DNA of 64,000 nucleotides from Gammaproteobacteria bacterium (GTDB lineage: Bacteria; Pseudomonadota; Gammaproteobacteria; UBA6429; Thiohalophilaceae). The notes beneath the pieces were generated by a model. That model ran no database searches and was not told the DNA's origin. It saw nothing but the letters and a program-made list of their open reading frames with translations. The DNA is taken from contig JAOUNS010000004.1 in assembly GCA_029880855.1 (NCBI GenBank), forward strand, positions 1 to 64,000, in the 5' to 3' direction. Positions 18,143 to 26,156 of this stretch are shown here, piece after piece. Made by a program: the position numbers and the translations under genes. The number at the start of each line of letters is the position of its first letter. Positions within the stretch are counted from its first letter, which is position 1.

Positions 18143-18520
18143 TCAGGCGCAACCGCCGCCACCACAGCCGCCACACATACCGGAGCCACCGACAGTCTGA
18201 AAGACATTGTTAAAAACGAAGGAGGCATTCAGCCCGTTTTCGACGAAATCAATGTCACAGCCTTTCAGGTAACTGACCGCAATGGCATCGGCCAATAATT
18301 TAAATCCATCACCTTCAAGGACCTTGTCCCAGGGATGAATCTCGTCAGCGTAGGTCATGCCATAAGTCATACCACCGCAACCGCCACCGGTAACAAAAAC
18401 CCGGATGCCTTCAATGCCGTCATCGGCATTGGCCATCAGGCCTTTCATCTGCTCTGCCGCAGTGGCACTCATTTTGATTTCGTGGTCGGCAATCGATTGA
18501 TTAAATCCTGCATCTGTCAT
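18143..18520 (-). CDS. erpA: A-type iron-sulfur carrier, ErpA/IscA family
   Basis: About 125 residues from ATG 18520. A-type carriers pass Fe-S clusters to target proteins. The first conserved Cys is in VTGGGCGGMTYGMTY and the paired C-terminal Cys are in GSGMCGGCGGGGCA; the tail has one extra Cys and more glycines than the usual GCGCGSSF end. The gene diverges from yggX, and an IscR-like box lies between them. Downstream on the same strand are the ATP-grasp and radical SAM genes, the latter an Fe-S enzyme that could be a client. ErpA versus another A-type subclass is a judgement call. Confidence 0.85.
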   Translation of the reverse strand: MTDAGFNQSIADHEIKMSATAAEQMKGLMANADDGIEGIRVFVTGGGCGGMTYGMTYADEIHPWDKVLEGDGFKLLADAIAVSYLKGCDIDFVENGLNASFVFNNVFQTVGGSGMCGGCGGGGCA

Positions 18521-18575
18521 AGTCAAAACTCTCACAAGTCAGTTATGCTTTACACCCAATGGGTAATCCCGGATA

Positions 18576-18600
18576 ATAACCGAGTAATTCAGTCGGCATT
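18576..18600. promoter_or_regulatory. IscR type-1-like operator
   Basis: The 25 bp read ATAACCGAGT-AATTC-AGTCGGCATT. Compared with the IscR type-1 consensus ATASYYGACT-RWWWY-AGTCRRSTAT, 21 of 25 positions agree by my count; the mismatches are positions 4, 9, 23 and 24. It lies 56 bases upstream of the ErpA-like gene and 73 bases upstream of yggX. It could control either by Fe-S cluster status, as is known for erpA in E. coli. Confidence 0.6.
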
Positions 18601-18673
18601 ATACCACTTTCTCTCCGTCCAAAACAGGCCGGATACAGATTAATCTATATTAAAGCAAGTTGGAGTATTTCGC

Positions 18674-18958
18674 ATGTCACGCAGCGTCTTCTGCCAGGTT
18701 TTACAACGTGAGGCCCCGGGACTGGACAGTCAGCCTTATCCGGGCGATCTGGGCCGGCGTATTTTCGATAATGTATCAAGTGAAGGCTGGAAACAGTGGC
18801 TGGACCGCCTCACCATCATAATTAATGAAAACCGTCTCAATACCGCCGATCCCGGCAGTATGCAGGTCATCGAACAACATATGATTGGTTTCCTGTTTAA
18901 GGAAGGCAATATGGGTTCACTGCCCAGCGGCTTCACCCCCCAGGGCGGAAAAAAGTAA
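18674..18958 (+). CDS. yggX: Fe(2+)-trafficking protein YggX
   Basis: 94 residues, normal for the family. YggX is a small cytoplasmic protein linked to iron handling and protection of Fe-S proteins from oxidation. Diagnostic blocks are SRSVFCQVLQREAPGLD with the conserved Cys7, YPGDLGRRIFDNVS, W32 in GWKQWLDR, and the C-terminal IEQHMIGFLFKEG. It is followed after 9 bp by a Nudix hydrolase gene, probably in the same transcript, and lies opposite the ErpA-like gene, giving an iron/Fe-S theme to this promoter region. Confidence 0.95.
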   Translation: MSRSVFCQVLQREAPGLDSQPYPGDLGRRIFDNVSSEGWKQWLDRLTIIINENRLNTADPGSMQVIEQHMIGFLFKEGNMGSLPSGFTPQGGKK

Positions 18959-18967
18959 GCTTCTCCA

Positions 18968-19537
18968 ATGAATTTCTGTAGTGAATGCGGCAAACCGGTT
19001 GTTCTGCGGATCCCCGAAGGCGACAACCGGCCCCGATATGTGTGTAATTACTGCCACACCATTCACTATCAGAATCCCAATGTGGTCACCGGCTGTATAC
19101 CCGTCTGGAACGATCGGATTCTGCTCTGCAAGCGGGCCATTGAACCCCGCTACGGACTTTGGACCCTGCCGGCCGGTTTTATGGAAAATGCAGAAACCAT
19201 GGAACAGGCGGCAATGCGTGAGTCACTGGAGGAGGCCAATGCACGGGTGGAAATTGACAGCATTTATGCTGTTTTCAGTCTGCCCCATGTCAATCAGGTC
19301 TATGTGATGTATCGCGCCCGATTGCTCGATCTGGACTATTCAGCCGGGACGGAGAGCCTGGAGGTGGACCTGTTCAGTGAAGACGAAATCCCCTGGGACA
19401 ACCTGGCCTTCCGTACCATTCGCTATACCCTGGAACATTTTTTCGAAGATCGCAAAACCGGGCATTTTCACGTCCATACGCGGGATATACACGCAGATTC
19501 CCCACCCAATCACCGCAAATCGACGCACGTAAAATAG
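18968..19537 (+). CDS. Nudix hydrolase with N-terminal zinc ribbon
   Basis: 189 residues. The N-terminus is a zinc-ribbon-like region (MNFCSECGKPV ... YVCNYCHTIHYQNPN, two CxxC pairs). The Nudix box GFMENAETMEQAAMRESLEEAN follows the GX5EX7REUXEE pattern with all acidic metal ligands. The layout resembles the short Nudix enzymes related to NADH pyrophosphatase, which cleave nucleoside diphosphates linked to another moiety. The substrate is not determinable. The His-rich tail (HFHVHTRDIHADSPPNHRK) is unusual and may be species-specific. It is probably co-transcribed with yggX. Confidence 0.9.
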   Translation: MNFCSECGKPVVLRIPEGDNRPRYVCNYCHTIHYQNPNVVTGCIPVWNDRILLCKRAIEPRYGLWTLPAGFMENAETMEQAAMRESLEEANARVEIDSIYAVFSLPHVNQVYVMYRARLLDLDYSAGTESLEVDLFSEDEIPWDNLAFRTIRYTLEHFFEDRKTGHFHVHTRDIHADSPPNHRKSTHVK

Positions 19538-19541
19538 CCGT

Positions 19542-19557
19542 CCCGGCCCACGCCGGG
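19542..19557. terminator. GC hairpin between convergent genes
   Basis: CCCGGC (19542-19547) pairs with GCCGGG (19552-19557) around CCAC in the 34-bp gap between the Nudix gene and the convergent DUF3570 gene. There is no T-run. It is likely a weak terminator or 3' stabilising stem for both transcripts. Confidence 0.35.
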
Positions 19558-19571
19558 TGTGGGTTCAGTGG

Positions 19572-20750
19572 CTAATACCAGATAGAAACGAAAAGTTGCA
19601 GCACATTGGCCGAGAAGCTGTAGGTCGGCTCCTCACCCAGTACCGGTGTGGCGATTCGATAATCCCTGAAGTTGTCGTAGTCGAACTGGAAATGGTCAAA
19701 AACCAGATTGGCGCTGCCCTTTTCGATAAACCACCAGCCCGATTTGGCGAACTCATAACTGATACCTATGCCAATGGTGCTGCTGCTGAAGGTACTGAGC
19801 TCCTTGTCCCGCGCCTGATAGTTCAGCTCCGCCACGCTACTGAACAGGTCCCGGTAAAAATCGGCACTGGTTTGGCCATACAGGCGGTAACGCAGGTCAA
19901 AGATCCAGCTGTCCCCCATCGGATGGGTGTAACCCACTTCATAGGAATTGGCGGTGATGCCCCAGTCATCGGCAAATGTCCGGGCGTAAAAATGCAGGGC
20001 GGCCCGATAGGGCAGGAAATAGCGAAATTTCAAACCCAACGCATTACTGGTCCGGGTGGCGGGATAATTTTCAAAGGTATAACCGTTTGTCCCGCCGCTG
20101 TCATAACGCACCTGACGATAGGGATTGTTCAGAAAGCCTTCATCGGTGATGGTTTCAAAGTTGGCCGCCATGATCATGTTCTTGGTCAGGATCTGGGTGA
20201 GTCCCACCGAATAAGTGCGACGATCTGTGTTCTTTTCACCAAACGCCGTATCGCGGACTTTAACACCACCCACTTTCACCATTTTGTAGACACTGTCGGA
20301 ACCGCGGGAAAACCCCAATGAAACGGTGGTGAGATCACCGAACATGTCGGTGCTGACCCCAAAATGGACGGTATCCGCCACATAATCGTTCTCCACACTG
20401 GAGGTATACCCCACGCTCATAATACTTTTGCCGTTCAGGTATTCCACCCCGATACCGTTTTCCACCCGCTCTTCTACATAGGGGCTGGCGCCGGTGGAGA
20501 CTACATCAATAGAGGCACTGGAGACGTTGTCCACATAGTAGTTGTAATAGGCGGAATAGGTCTTGCCATCTCCTTTACGGACCAGGACGGACGGCCCGTT
20601 GATGTCCATGCCGCCCCCATCGTAAGAGTGGTAAAGCACATCGGCCCGGTCTTCCGGCAACACCGCCGCCTGACCGGTCAGGACAAGCAGCAGGCCGCAG
20701 CCGAGAACAGCACTGCGGATAAATGATCTAGTTACAACCACAACCACCAC
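19572..20750 (-). CDS. DUF3570 outer-membrane-type protein
   Basis: About 390 residues. The likely start is one of the GTG codons at 20741-20750, inside the end of the DUF4266 gene; the product then has a signal peptide (SFIRSAVLGCGLLLVLTGQAAV). The mature protein has alternating beta-strand character rich in Tyr, Ser and Gly and ends in FVSIWY with a terminal aromatic, as in outer-membrane beta-barrels. DUF3570 signatures include LPEDRADVLYHSYDGGGMDINGPSVLVRK and YVEERVE. The family typically neighbours DUF4266, a thioredoxin and ApbE, all of which are in this region. Its function is unknown; the partnership suggests extracytoplasmic redox or metal work. Confidence 0.85.
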   Translation of the reverse strand: MVVVVVTRSFIRSAVLGCGLLLVLTGQAAVLPEDRADVLYHSYDGGGMDINGPSVLVRKGDGKTYSAYYNYYVDNVSSASIDVVSTGASPYVEERVENGIGVEYLNGKSIMSVGYTSSVENDYVADTVHFGVSTDMFGDLTTVSLGFSRGSDSVYKMVKVGGVKVRDTAFGEKNTDRRTYSVGLTQILTKNMIMAANFETITDEGFLNNPYRQVRYDSGGTNGYTFENYPATRTSNALGLKFRYFLPYRAALHFYARTFADDWGITANSYEVGYTHPMGDSWIFDLRYRLYGQTSADFYRDLFSSVAELNYQARDKELSTFSSSTIGIGISYEFAKSGWWFIEKGSANLVFDHFQFDYDNFRDYRIATPVLGEEPTYSFSANVLQLFVSIWY

Positions 20751-20946
20751 CCTGACTGCCTTCACCACCCCTGGCGCCTTCACGCGCTTCAAACACATGC
20801 TTGTGATAGGCTTCCGAGACCGGGTTGCGGCCGAAACTCATAATGGGATCAGCCAAGTTGGCCCGCTCATAGGGCTGCACCCAGGGCTGAATACTGCATG
20901 CCGGCAGTTGTGTTAATACGAGGCAGAGCAAAAGAAAGCGTTTCAT
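20728..20946 (-). CDS. DUF4266 lipoprotein
   Basis: 72 residues. The lipobox LPAC (Cys17) follows a short signal. The mature part has the DUF4266 pattern: VQPYERANLADPIM, EAYHKHVFEAREGARGG and a C-terminal GGGCGCN. The CGCN end with a glycine run is the family hallmark and looks like a metal- or cofactor-binding or modified tail. The gene overlaps the start of DUF3570 and follows the TlpA gene by 3 bp, so all three are tightly coupled. The function is not known. Confidence 0.9.
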   Translation of the reverse strand: MKRFLLLCLVLTQLPACSIQPWVQPYERANLADPIMSFGRNPVSEAYHKHVFEAREGARGGEGSQGGGCGCN

Positions 20947-20949
20947 GGT

Positions 20950-21459
20950 TTATTCCCGGATCAGAGTGCGAATCTGCTTGGCGTAATCATTTTCATAACC
21001 GGGTTTGTAGCCCTTGTGCAGGAAACGCATGTTGCCATTCCTGTCCACCAGTACGGTACTCGGCATGGCGCTGACATTGTACTTTTTACTGACACTGTTG
21101 CCGGTATCAAACAAGACCGGGAAACTGACCTTGATATCTTTCAGCAGGGATTTGGCCTTGTCGGAGTTCTCCTCCACATTAACCCCCAGAATAGTAAAGC
21201 CCAGCTTGTGATATTTATTGTATAAATTTTCCAGATGCGGCATCTCCTGACGACACGGCGCACACCATGAAGCCCAGAAGTTGATCATCACCACCTGACC
21301 GCGAAACTCGCTGAGCTTCAGGTTCTTGCCGCTGTTGCTTTTCAGGGTAAAGTCAGGGGCCTTGCCCTTTACAGCAGAGGCATTAACAGATGATGTCATG
21401 CCCAACATGACGAGCATGGTGAAGATAATGCCGATTTTTTTGCAATTAAGTGAAATCAT
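20950..21459 (-). CDS. TlpA/ResA-like periplasmic thioredoxin
   Basis: 169 residues. A signal peptide (MLVMLGMTSSVNASA) leads to a thioredoxin fold with the active site C66-AP-C69 in NFWASWCAPCRQEM and the cis-Pro in SAMPSTVLVDRNG. Such proteins reduce disulfides outside the cytoplasm, for example in cytochrome c maturation. It is located directly upstream of DUF4266 (3-bp gap), so its likely client is the CGC tail of that protein or a cytochrome from the neighbouring cluster; this is inference. Confidence 0.92.
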   Translation of the reverse strand: MISLNCKKIGIIFTMLVMLGMTSSVNASAVKGKAPDFTLKSNSGKNLKLSEFRGQVVMINFWASWCAPCRQEMPHLENLYNKYHKLGFTILGVNVEENSDKAKSLLKDIKVSFPVLFDTGNSVSKKYNVSAMPSTVLVDRNGNMRFLHKGYKPGYENDYAKQIRTLIRE

Positions 21460-21478
21460 GGTTTACCTCTATATCAAA

Positions 21479-22135
21479 TCAGAAAAATACCGCGACACCC
21501 AACAGGAATTCCAGATTGTTATGTTGCTTTGCCTCACCGAAAATATCGGTCTCAAACGTATGGCGGCGCATGTCCAGTCGCAGAGACATCCAGTCCGAAG
21601 CCAGAAAACGGTAACCGAAACCAACTACCAGTGTAGAGCGATCCTCGCCGTCAAATTTGGTGCTGCCGCTGCCCAGTACCACATACAGATCGGTATTAAA
21701 GGCGTGATCCGCCCCCCAATAAACCTCTCCCGGTAACAGGTTATATCCGAGTAACAGGTTGTAATAAGTCAAATCCCGATCATCGACGAAACTAAACGGC
21801 CCGACTCTTTCCACACTGGATGGTGTGGTGGTGGTCTTGCCGTAGGACAGCTCAAGGAAGACATCCTCCGTCAGATGATAGGCGACGCGCAGCCCCTGTA
21901 CCGGATTGACGCCAAAGTCTTCAACACTCATGGTCCCGGTATAAACACCGATTTCAAAATTCTCGGTATCAATATCCGGCAGTTTCACATCACGGCGTGA
22001 CAGTTCCGGTTTGATGACTTGCTCGCCTGAGGCTTCGGGTTCCGCCGCCAAACAGACACTGCTCATCAGCACGGTCGTCGTCAAAACACCCGGCAAGACC
22101 AGATTTAGAAGAAGCTGCCTACACCGACTGACCAT
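21479..22135 (-). CDS. Outer-membrane beta-barrel domain protein
   Basis: 218 residues with a signal peptide (LVLPGVLTTTVLMSSVCLAA). The mature part shows regular alternating strands (FEIGVYTGTMSVEDFGVNP, GLRVAYHLTEDVFLELSYGKT, LGYNLLPGEVYWG) and ends FLLGVAVFF with a C-terminal Phe, as in small OmpA/OmpW-like barrels. It overlaps the upstream SH3-barrel gene by 31 bp. It forms a run of five minus-strand genes that ends with DUF3570. The role is unknown; it may be an assembly partner of the SH3-barrel protein. Confidence 0.8.
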   Translation of the reverse strand: MVSRCRQLLLNLVLPGVLTTTVLMSSVCLAAEPEASGEQVIKPELSRRDVKLPDIDTENFEIGVYTGTMSVEDFGVNPVQGLRVAYHLTEDVFLELSYGKTTTTPSSVERVGPFSFVDDRDLTYYNLLLGYNLLPGEVYWGADHAFNTDLYVVLGSGSTKFDGEDRSTLVVGFGYRFLASDWMSLRLDMRRHTFETDIFGEAKQHNNLEFLLGVAVFF

Positions 22136-22833
22136 ATTTCCAATTCCTCATTGTTGTCTGTGCTGGAAAAAATTACCAATTCACGATATTCAACCCGCAG
22201 AAAAAACGTCCTGCTCAAATAGGTCCGAACACCGATTGCAAAGCTGGCGGTTTGATCGCTGGTATCCACTTCCGAAACCAGTGTGGCGCGGGTACTGGTA
22301 TTCACGATACCGGTTGCGATGGAAAAATAGGGCGAGATCCAGTCATCACTGAACACCTGCGTTACCAGTCCCACATTGATCAGGTTGCTGGTGGTGAGAT
22401 TGCCGAGTAATTGACTGACGGAAACTTCGGCGGAAAGACTCTGATTAAACGCCCAGGCGCCATAAACGGTAAACATCTCGGAGGTTTGCACATTGCCCCA
22501 CAGCGTACCCACTTCCCAGCCGCGCTTGCTGAAATCCGACAGACCGGTATCCGTGATCTGAAATTGTTCGCCGGAAGCAGTCAGGGTCCCGGCCATTTGG
22601 CGGCGTGTCACCCAGCCGATCTTGTTGTCCGCCGTTTGCACCTTGAACCAATCGGTCTGGCGTTTGAGGATGGTGACCCACTGGCCGCGTTCCACCACAT
22701 GATAGATGGGATGCCCTTCACCGGGCTGGGTATAAAGTTCGATATACGGATCGGCAACCCTGACTTTCTCCTCCGCCAGGACATGGCCGGTCAACAACAA
22801 AAAAACCGCCAATGACAAGACTACAGCTCGCAT
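22105..22833 (-). CDS. SH3-domain outer-membrane barrel protein
   Basis: 242 residues with a signal peptide (LSLAVFLLLTGHVLAEE). Residues 24-82 form a bacterial SH3 domain (VRVADPYIELYTQPGEGHPIYHVVERGQWVTILKRQTDWFKVQTADNKIGWV), a common peptidoglycan- or peptide-binding module. The rest is a beta-barrel with the end VGVGSFF. It pairs with the barrel gene downstream (31-bp overlap) and lies between the hydrazine-synthase-like gene and the TlpA-DUF4266-DUF3570 set. Confidence 0.82.
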   Translation of the reverse strand: MRAVVLSLAVFLLLTGHVLAEEKVRVADPYIELYTQPGEGHPIYHVVERGQWVTILKRQTDWFKVQTADNKIGWVTRRQMAGTLTASGEQFQITDTGLSDFSKRGWEVGTLWGNVQTSEMFTVYGAWAFNQSLSAEVSVSQLLGNLTTSNLINVGLVTQVFSDDWISPYFSIATGIVNTSTRATLVSEVDTSDQTASFAIGVRTYLSRTFFLRVEYRELVIFSSTDNNEELEIWSVGVGSFF

Positions 22834-22858
22834 GGTTTCCTATCCACCTGCAGGGCCC

Positions 22859-22931
22859 AATCAGGTACAAGCAACCTGATTACGGCTCCGTTATTGTTAT
22901 TTATACCCCAATACGCTCACACCGGCGTATT
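22859..22931. other. Two hairpins between the HZS-like gene and the SH3-barrel gene
   Basis: AATCAGGT (22859-22866) pairs with ACCTGATT (22874-22881), and AATACGC (22910-22916) pairs with GCGTATT (22925-22931). They occupy the 109-bp gap after the haem lipoprotein gene. They could partially end the upstream transcript or protect mRNA ends; no T-run marks a strong terminator. Confidence 0.4.
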
Positions 22932-22942
22932 CACCCGTCCGA

Positions 22943-25684
22943 TTACGGCACACTGCATCCCGCGTAATTGGGCAAGGATGATGTGGGGTCATTGTAATAC
23001 TGTGCGCCCATATCAATCCATTCTGAAAGCACTTTCATTTCAGCGGCGGTCATCAGGCCCCTGTGGTCATACTTGTTGCCGGGTAACGGTGTCGGCAGTG
23101 CGACCGTACTGTCATTTTCCAACTCATTGAAAAAGGCGTTGCTGCCGTTGGCGTTACCGCCGGAGATGGGTCGTCCCACATTCCGGTTCTGCGTTTCAAT
23201 CAGGAAGGCTGGTGGCGGAGTTGGGTTCGGATTTGCGGTGGTGACCTGCACCTCCACCGGAACCAGAATAGTGCCGCTGACCTCTTTCAGCAGGTCACCG
23301 ATGACCAGGTCATTATACGCACGGCAACGCAGTGCATTATTGGACGGATCGGCCAGGGATTCATCACTCAGATTGAGCTGGCGCATGATGACCGGCTCCA
23401 CATCGACGGCCGGGCTGGGATAGGCCGGATTTATCATGGGTTCCGGCAGTGTCACGCCTCCCGGTACAACCGGGTCAATGGTGTTGTGACAACCGGCGTC
23501 AACGCAGGTGACGGAATTACCCAATATGTCTGTCCGGGTCCGGGTCCAGAACGGATGAATATGGTAACCGTAGTTGTAAACCGCCAGACAAGCCGGTGTC
23601 CAGTTGTCATCGCAGGGCTTGGAAACCGGTTTGCGCGTCGAGGTATCGTTGTAATCATAGGCATTACTGAAACGATAGCTGAATGACGCCTCCTTACTGC
23701 CAACATCCGCCCAGACATCATCAAACACCAGTCCCATAGTGGGATTCAATCCGGCACAATCGGTCAGGCAGCTGATGCGTGTTCTTGTCTCCGCCATGGT
23801 TTCGTTGGACACCGCCACCATGGCGGGATCAGTACCGGGAAACTGGGTACCCGGCGCGCCGCTGTTTATGCTGCTCACCAAACCCGAGCGTCCGTGTGGT
23901 ACAGCCGTTCCGCCGTCGTGGCAGCCGCCACACTCAAGTGTTTCGCCGGGACGAACCTGCAACCAGTAGTTCAGATGGCGGGTCGGACCATTCGCCAAAC
24001 GGCGTCCGCGGAAATCAACAATCTGGAAAGTAAAGGCCACATTGGCCGGCACCCTGACCTTGACGGAACCGTCCGGCTCGATGGGGGCATAGCCAATCAA
24101 TTCCTTCATACCGTCACGGGCGCTGCTGGAACCGAAGCGGGCATTGTTCACCGCAGTATTTCTGTCCGGCAGGGAGACCGCCTTGAGCAGTCGCAGAAAA
24201 CGGGCCGGTCGATTACTTGCAGGGGTGACAGCGGGATTGGACATATCGGCGAGTGTCGTTGCTGCCCCGCCCCGATTATCAAAGGTACCGTCGATATCAT
24301 AGATACTGCGAATATGCAGAATACCCGGTTCGGATGCCGCTGCAGCGATATCGTTAATCACTCTGGGATAGGCCCTCTCCTGAGCCACCACGACTTCGGA
24401 GTAATAGACGTTTTCTTCCGGTAATAACACCGGCAACATACGCTGTTTGCCGTGTTCATACATGTAGATACTGAAGGAGGGACGAGCCGGAACAAAGGCC
24501 GGCGCCGCCAGTCGTTCTGCAGTACAGGGTACCGGCCGGTCATTTTCCACCAAACGGCACTGACTCCAGATCACCAGTGTGCGCCCGGTGTTGTCCCACA
24601 ACGGAAAAGCCGACAGGAAACTCCCTGCCGTGGTCGGCACGTCATCGGTGCGTGCCTGCATGATGGTGGCGCTCTCTGATGCAGTACCTGTTCCACCAGA
24701 CACGGTGACAGTTTGATCGACATAGTTCTCCAAATCATACAACACCAGATTACCGCCGCCGAAGTTGCCGGCATAGGGACGCTGGATTGCCATGATCCGG
24801 CCATCTGGAAATTCTTTTGCCTGCAGGAATTGGACATTGCCGCCATCAGAACCGATGTCATGACTGTTGGCGCCGAACAATAACTGGATATTGGAACCAT
24901 CCGGATTCATGGAATAATAATTCGCCATGTAATTGCCGGCGTTATTCAGACGACTCAGACGGGAAAAAATCACTCGACCGTCACTGATCACGATAGGATC
25001 AATGTCATGCCCCTGATTGAATGTCAGTTGGCGGATATTCGATCCATCCGGGTCCATCACATGCAGATTAAATGCCTGTTGGGTGCGGACATTTTCCACC
25101 GCCGCCTGAACCCGCGCCTTGCCCTGATCCGCCAACAACTCACGCGCAGTGGTCTGGCGGGTTGAAGAAAATAAAATTCTGCCGTCCGGCAGATAGTTGG
25201 GGGAAATATCCTGACCATCCTCGGCACGGATATTTGAGGTGATAATACGGCGCATTTCGCCGGTGACGATATTGTATTCCCAGATATTCCAGGTCGGTTG
25301 ATCTTCATCATCGGTATTGGGCAGATCGCCCAGACGCAGGGAGAACAGGAGTCGCTTGCCATCATATGAGACTTTGACATCCTTGACGTCACCTTCACCC
25401 AGCGTAATGGTCCCCGTGAGATTACGCTCGGCCGCACGAGAAGAGGCATGGTCCCTGATATAAAGGTCACCGCCGGGATAGTATCTGGCCGGCTGATTGG
25501 CATCGCGCTGTTGCAAGAGATCAAACGGGTCATCCGTTACATTCGGATCAACGTTCGGCTCCGGTATGGTCCGTTTGACATAGGCCATGGGAAAACCATT
25601 GGCCAACGGGTCTGTGGTTTCATCACCACCACCGCAACTTGCCAACAGGAAAAGAACAGGTATGCCCAACCAGAGTCGAGTCAT
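22943..25684 (-). CDS. Hydrazine-synthase-alpha-like haem lipoprotein with beta-propeller
   Basis: About 913 residues from ATG 25684, which gives a compact lipoprotein signal (MTRLWLGIPVLFLLASC). The N-terminal half has WD40/PD40-like repeats (VKVSYDGKRLLFSLRL, SPNYLPDGRILFSSTRQT, FNLHVMDPDGSNIRQLTFNQGHDIDP). The middle carries a c-haem motif CGGCH in RPGETLECGGCHDGGTAVPHGR; later there is CVDAGCH, a CX4CH variant that may bind a second haem. This order (propeller, CxxCH middle domain, C-terminal domain) resembles the alpha subunit of hydrazine synthase. No beta/gamma subunit or hydrazine dehydrogenase is present, so the reaction is probably different. It begins the left arm of the redox island. 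Confidence 0.8.
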   Translation of the reverse strand: MTRLWLGIPVLFLLASCGGGDETTDPLANGFPMAYVKRTIPEPNVDPNVTDDPFDLLQQRDANQPARYYPGGDLYIRDHASSRAAERNLTGTITLGEGDVKDVKVSYDGKRLLFSLRLGDLPNTDDEDQPTWNIWEYNIVTGEMRRIITSNIRAEDGQDISPNYLPDGRILFSSTRQTTARELLADQGKARVQAAVENVRTQQAFNLHVMDPDGSNIRQLTFNQGHDIDPIVISDGRVIFSRLSRLNNAGNYMANYYSMNPDGSNIQLLFGANSHDIGSDGGNVQFLQAKEFPDGRIMAIQRPYAGNFGGGNLVLYDLENYVDQTVTVSGGTGTASESATIMQARTDDVPTTAGSFLSAFPLWDNTGRTLVIWSQCRLVENDRPVPCTAERLAAPAFVPARPSFSIYMYEHGKQRMLPVLLPEENVYYSEVVVAQERAYPRVINDIAAAASEPGILHIRSIYDIDGTFDNRGGAATTLADMSNPAVTPASNRPARFLRLLKAVSLPDRNTAVNNARFGSSSARDGMKELIGYAPIEPDGSVKVRVPANVAFTFQIVDFRGRRLANGPTRHLNYWLQVRPGETLECGGCHDGGTAVPHGRSGLVSSINSGAPGTQFPGTDPAMVAVSNETMAETRTRISCLTDCAGLNPTMGLVFDDVWADVGSKEASFSYRFSNAYDYNDTSTRKPVSKPCDDNWTPACLAVYNYGYHIHPFWTRTRTDILGNSVTCVDAGCHNTIDPVVPGGVTLPEPMINPAYPSPAVDVEPVIMRQLNLSDESLADPSNNALRCRAYNDLVIGDLLKEVSGTILVPVEVQVTTANPNPTPPPAFLIETQNRNVGRPISGGNANGSNAFFNELENDSTVALPTPLPGNKYDHRGLMTAAEMKVLSEWIDMGAQYYNDPTSSLPNYAGCSVP

Positions 25685-26156
25685 TCTCAAGAGTCCGTAC
25701 TGTGTGTAACATCCGTTTGCATTCATGACTCGAAGTATACCTTACGTGTCTGGTTCTGATACAGAAGAGCATGTTGTCGAAAAACTTTACGATTTTGAAA
25801 TCGATGCTCGTTTCGCGAATACTCTACCACCTTGTCTATGATCATGGACAGTTGAATCCATGAAATGAATTATGCCTTGGCACCATTTTACGGTTCTGTG
25901 ACAAGCGTCACGCAATTCCAGCTGATTCTGATTAGGATCAGACCATAATCAGTTAAAGTTTCAAAGCGTTATGATGCTTGAGCTAGTATTATTATGGCTT
26001 GCAACGGTAGAATACCCCGGCTGCCGGATTGTATGTGCCAACACTTCCACAGTTATACATACCGGGTACAGAATTTGTTAACGCATCGGCACTATCTGTT
26101 CCGCCGGGTTGTTACAGTGAACACATCAAATTTTGATAACGAGGGAACGAGGCATC
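25685..26156. other. Divergent promoter region of the redox island
   Basis: 472 bp without a gene between the two divergent arms. It contains a CRP-like palindrome at 25907-25922 and, 15 bp beyond it, a perfect 6-bp inverted repeat TCTGAT-tagg-ATCAGA (25937-25952). The remainder is AT-rich with no clear sigma-70 pair. The length and dyads suggest shared regulation of both arms. Confidence 0.55.
25907..25922. promoter_or_regulatory. CRP/Vfr-like site between divergent arms
   Basis: TGTGA-CAAGCG-TCACG matches nine of the ten specified bases of TGTGA-N6-TCACA. Its centre is about 230 bp from the left-arm start and 242 bp from the right-arm start. By chance about two 9-of-10 matches are expected in the whole window but few in intergenic DNA. 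FNR-type sites (TTGAT-N4-ATCAA) do not fit. Confidence 0.45.

Noticed and set aside
22943-25684. An anammox-type hydrazine synthase locus
   Set aside because: Only an alpha-like protein is present. There are no HzsB/HzsC or hydrazine dehydrogenase genes, and the second haem motif is non-standard.
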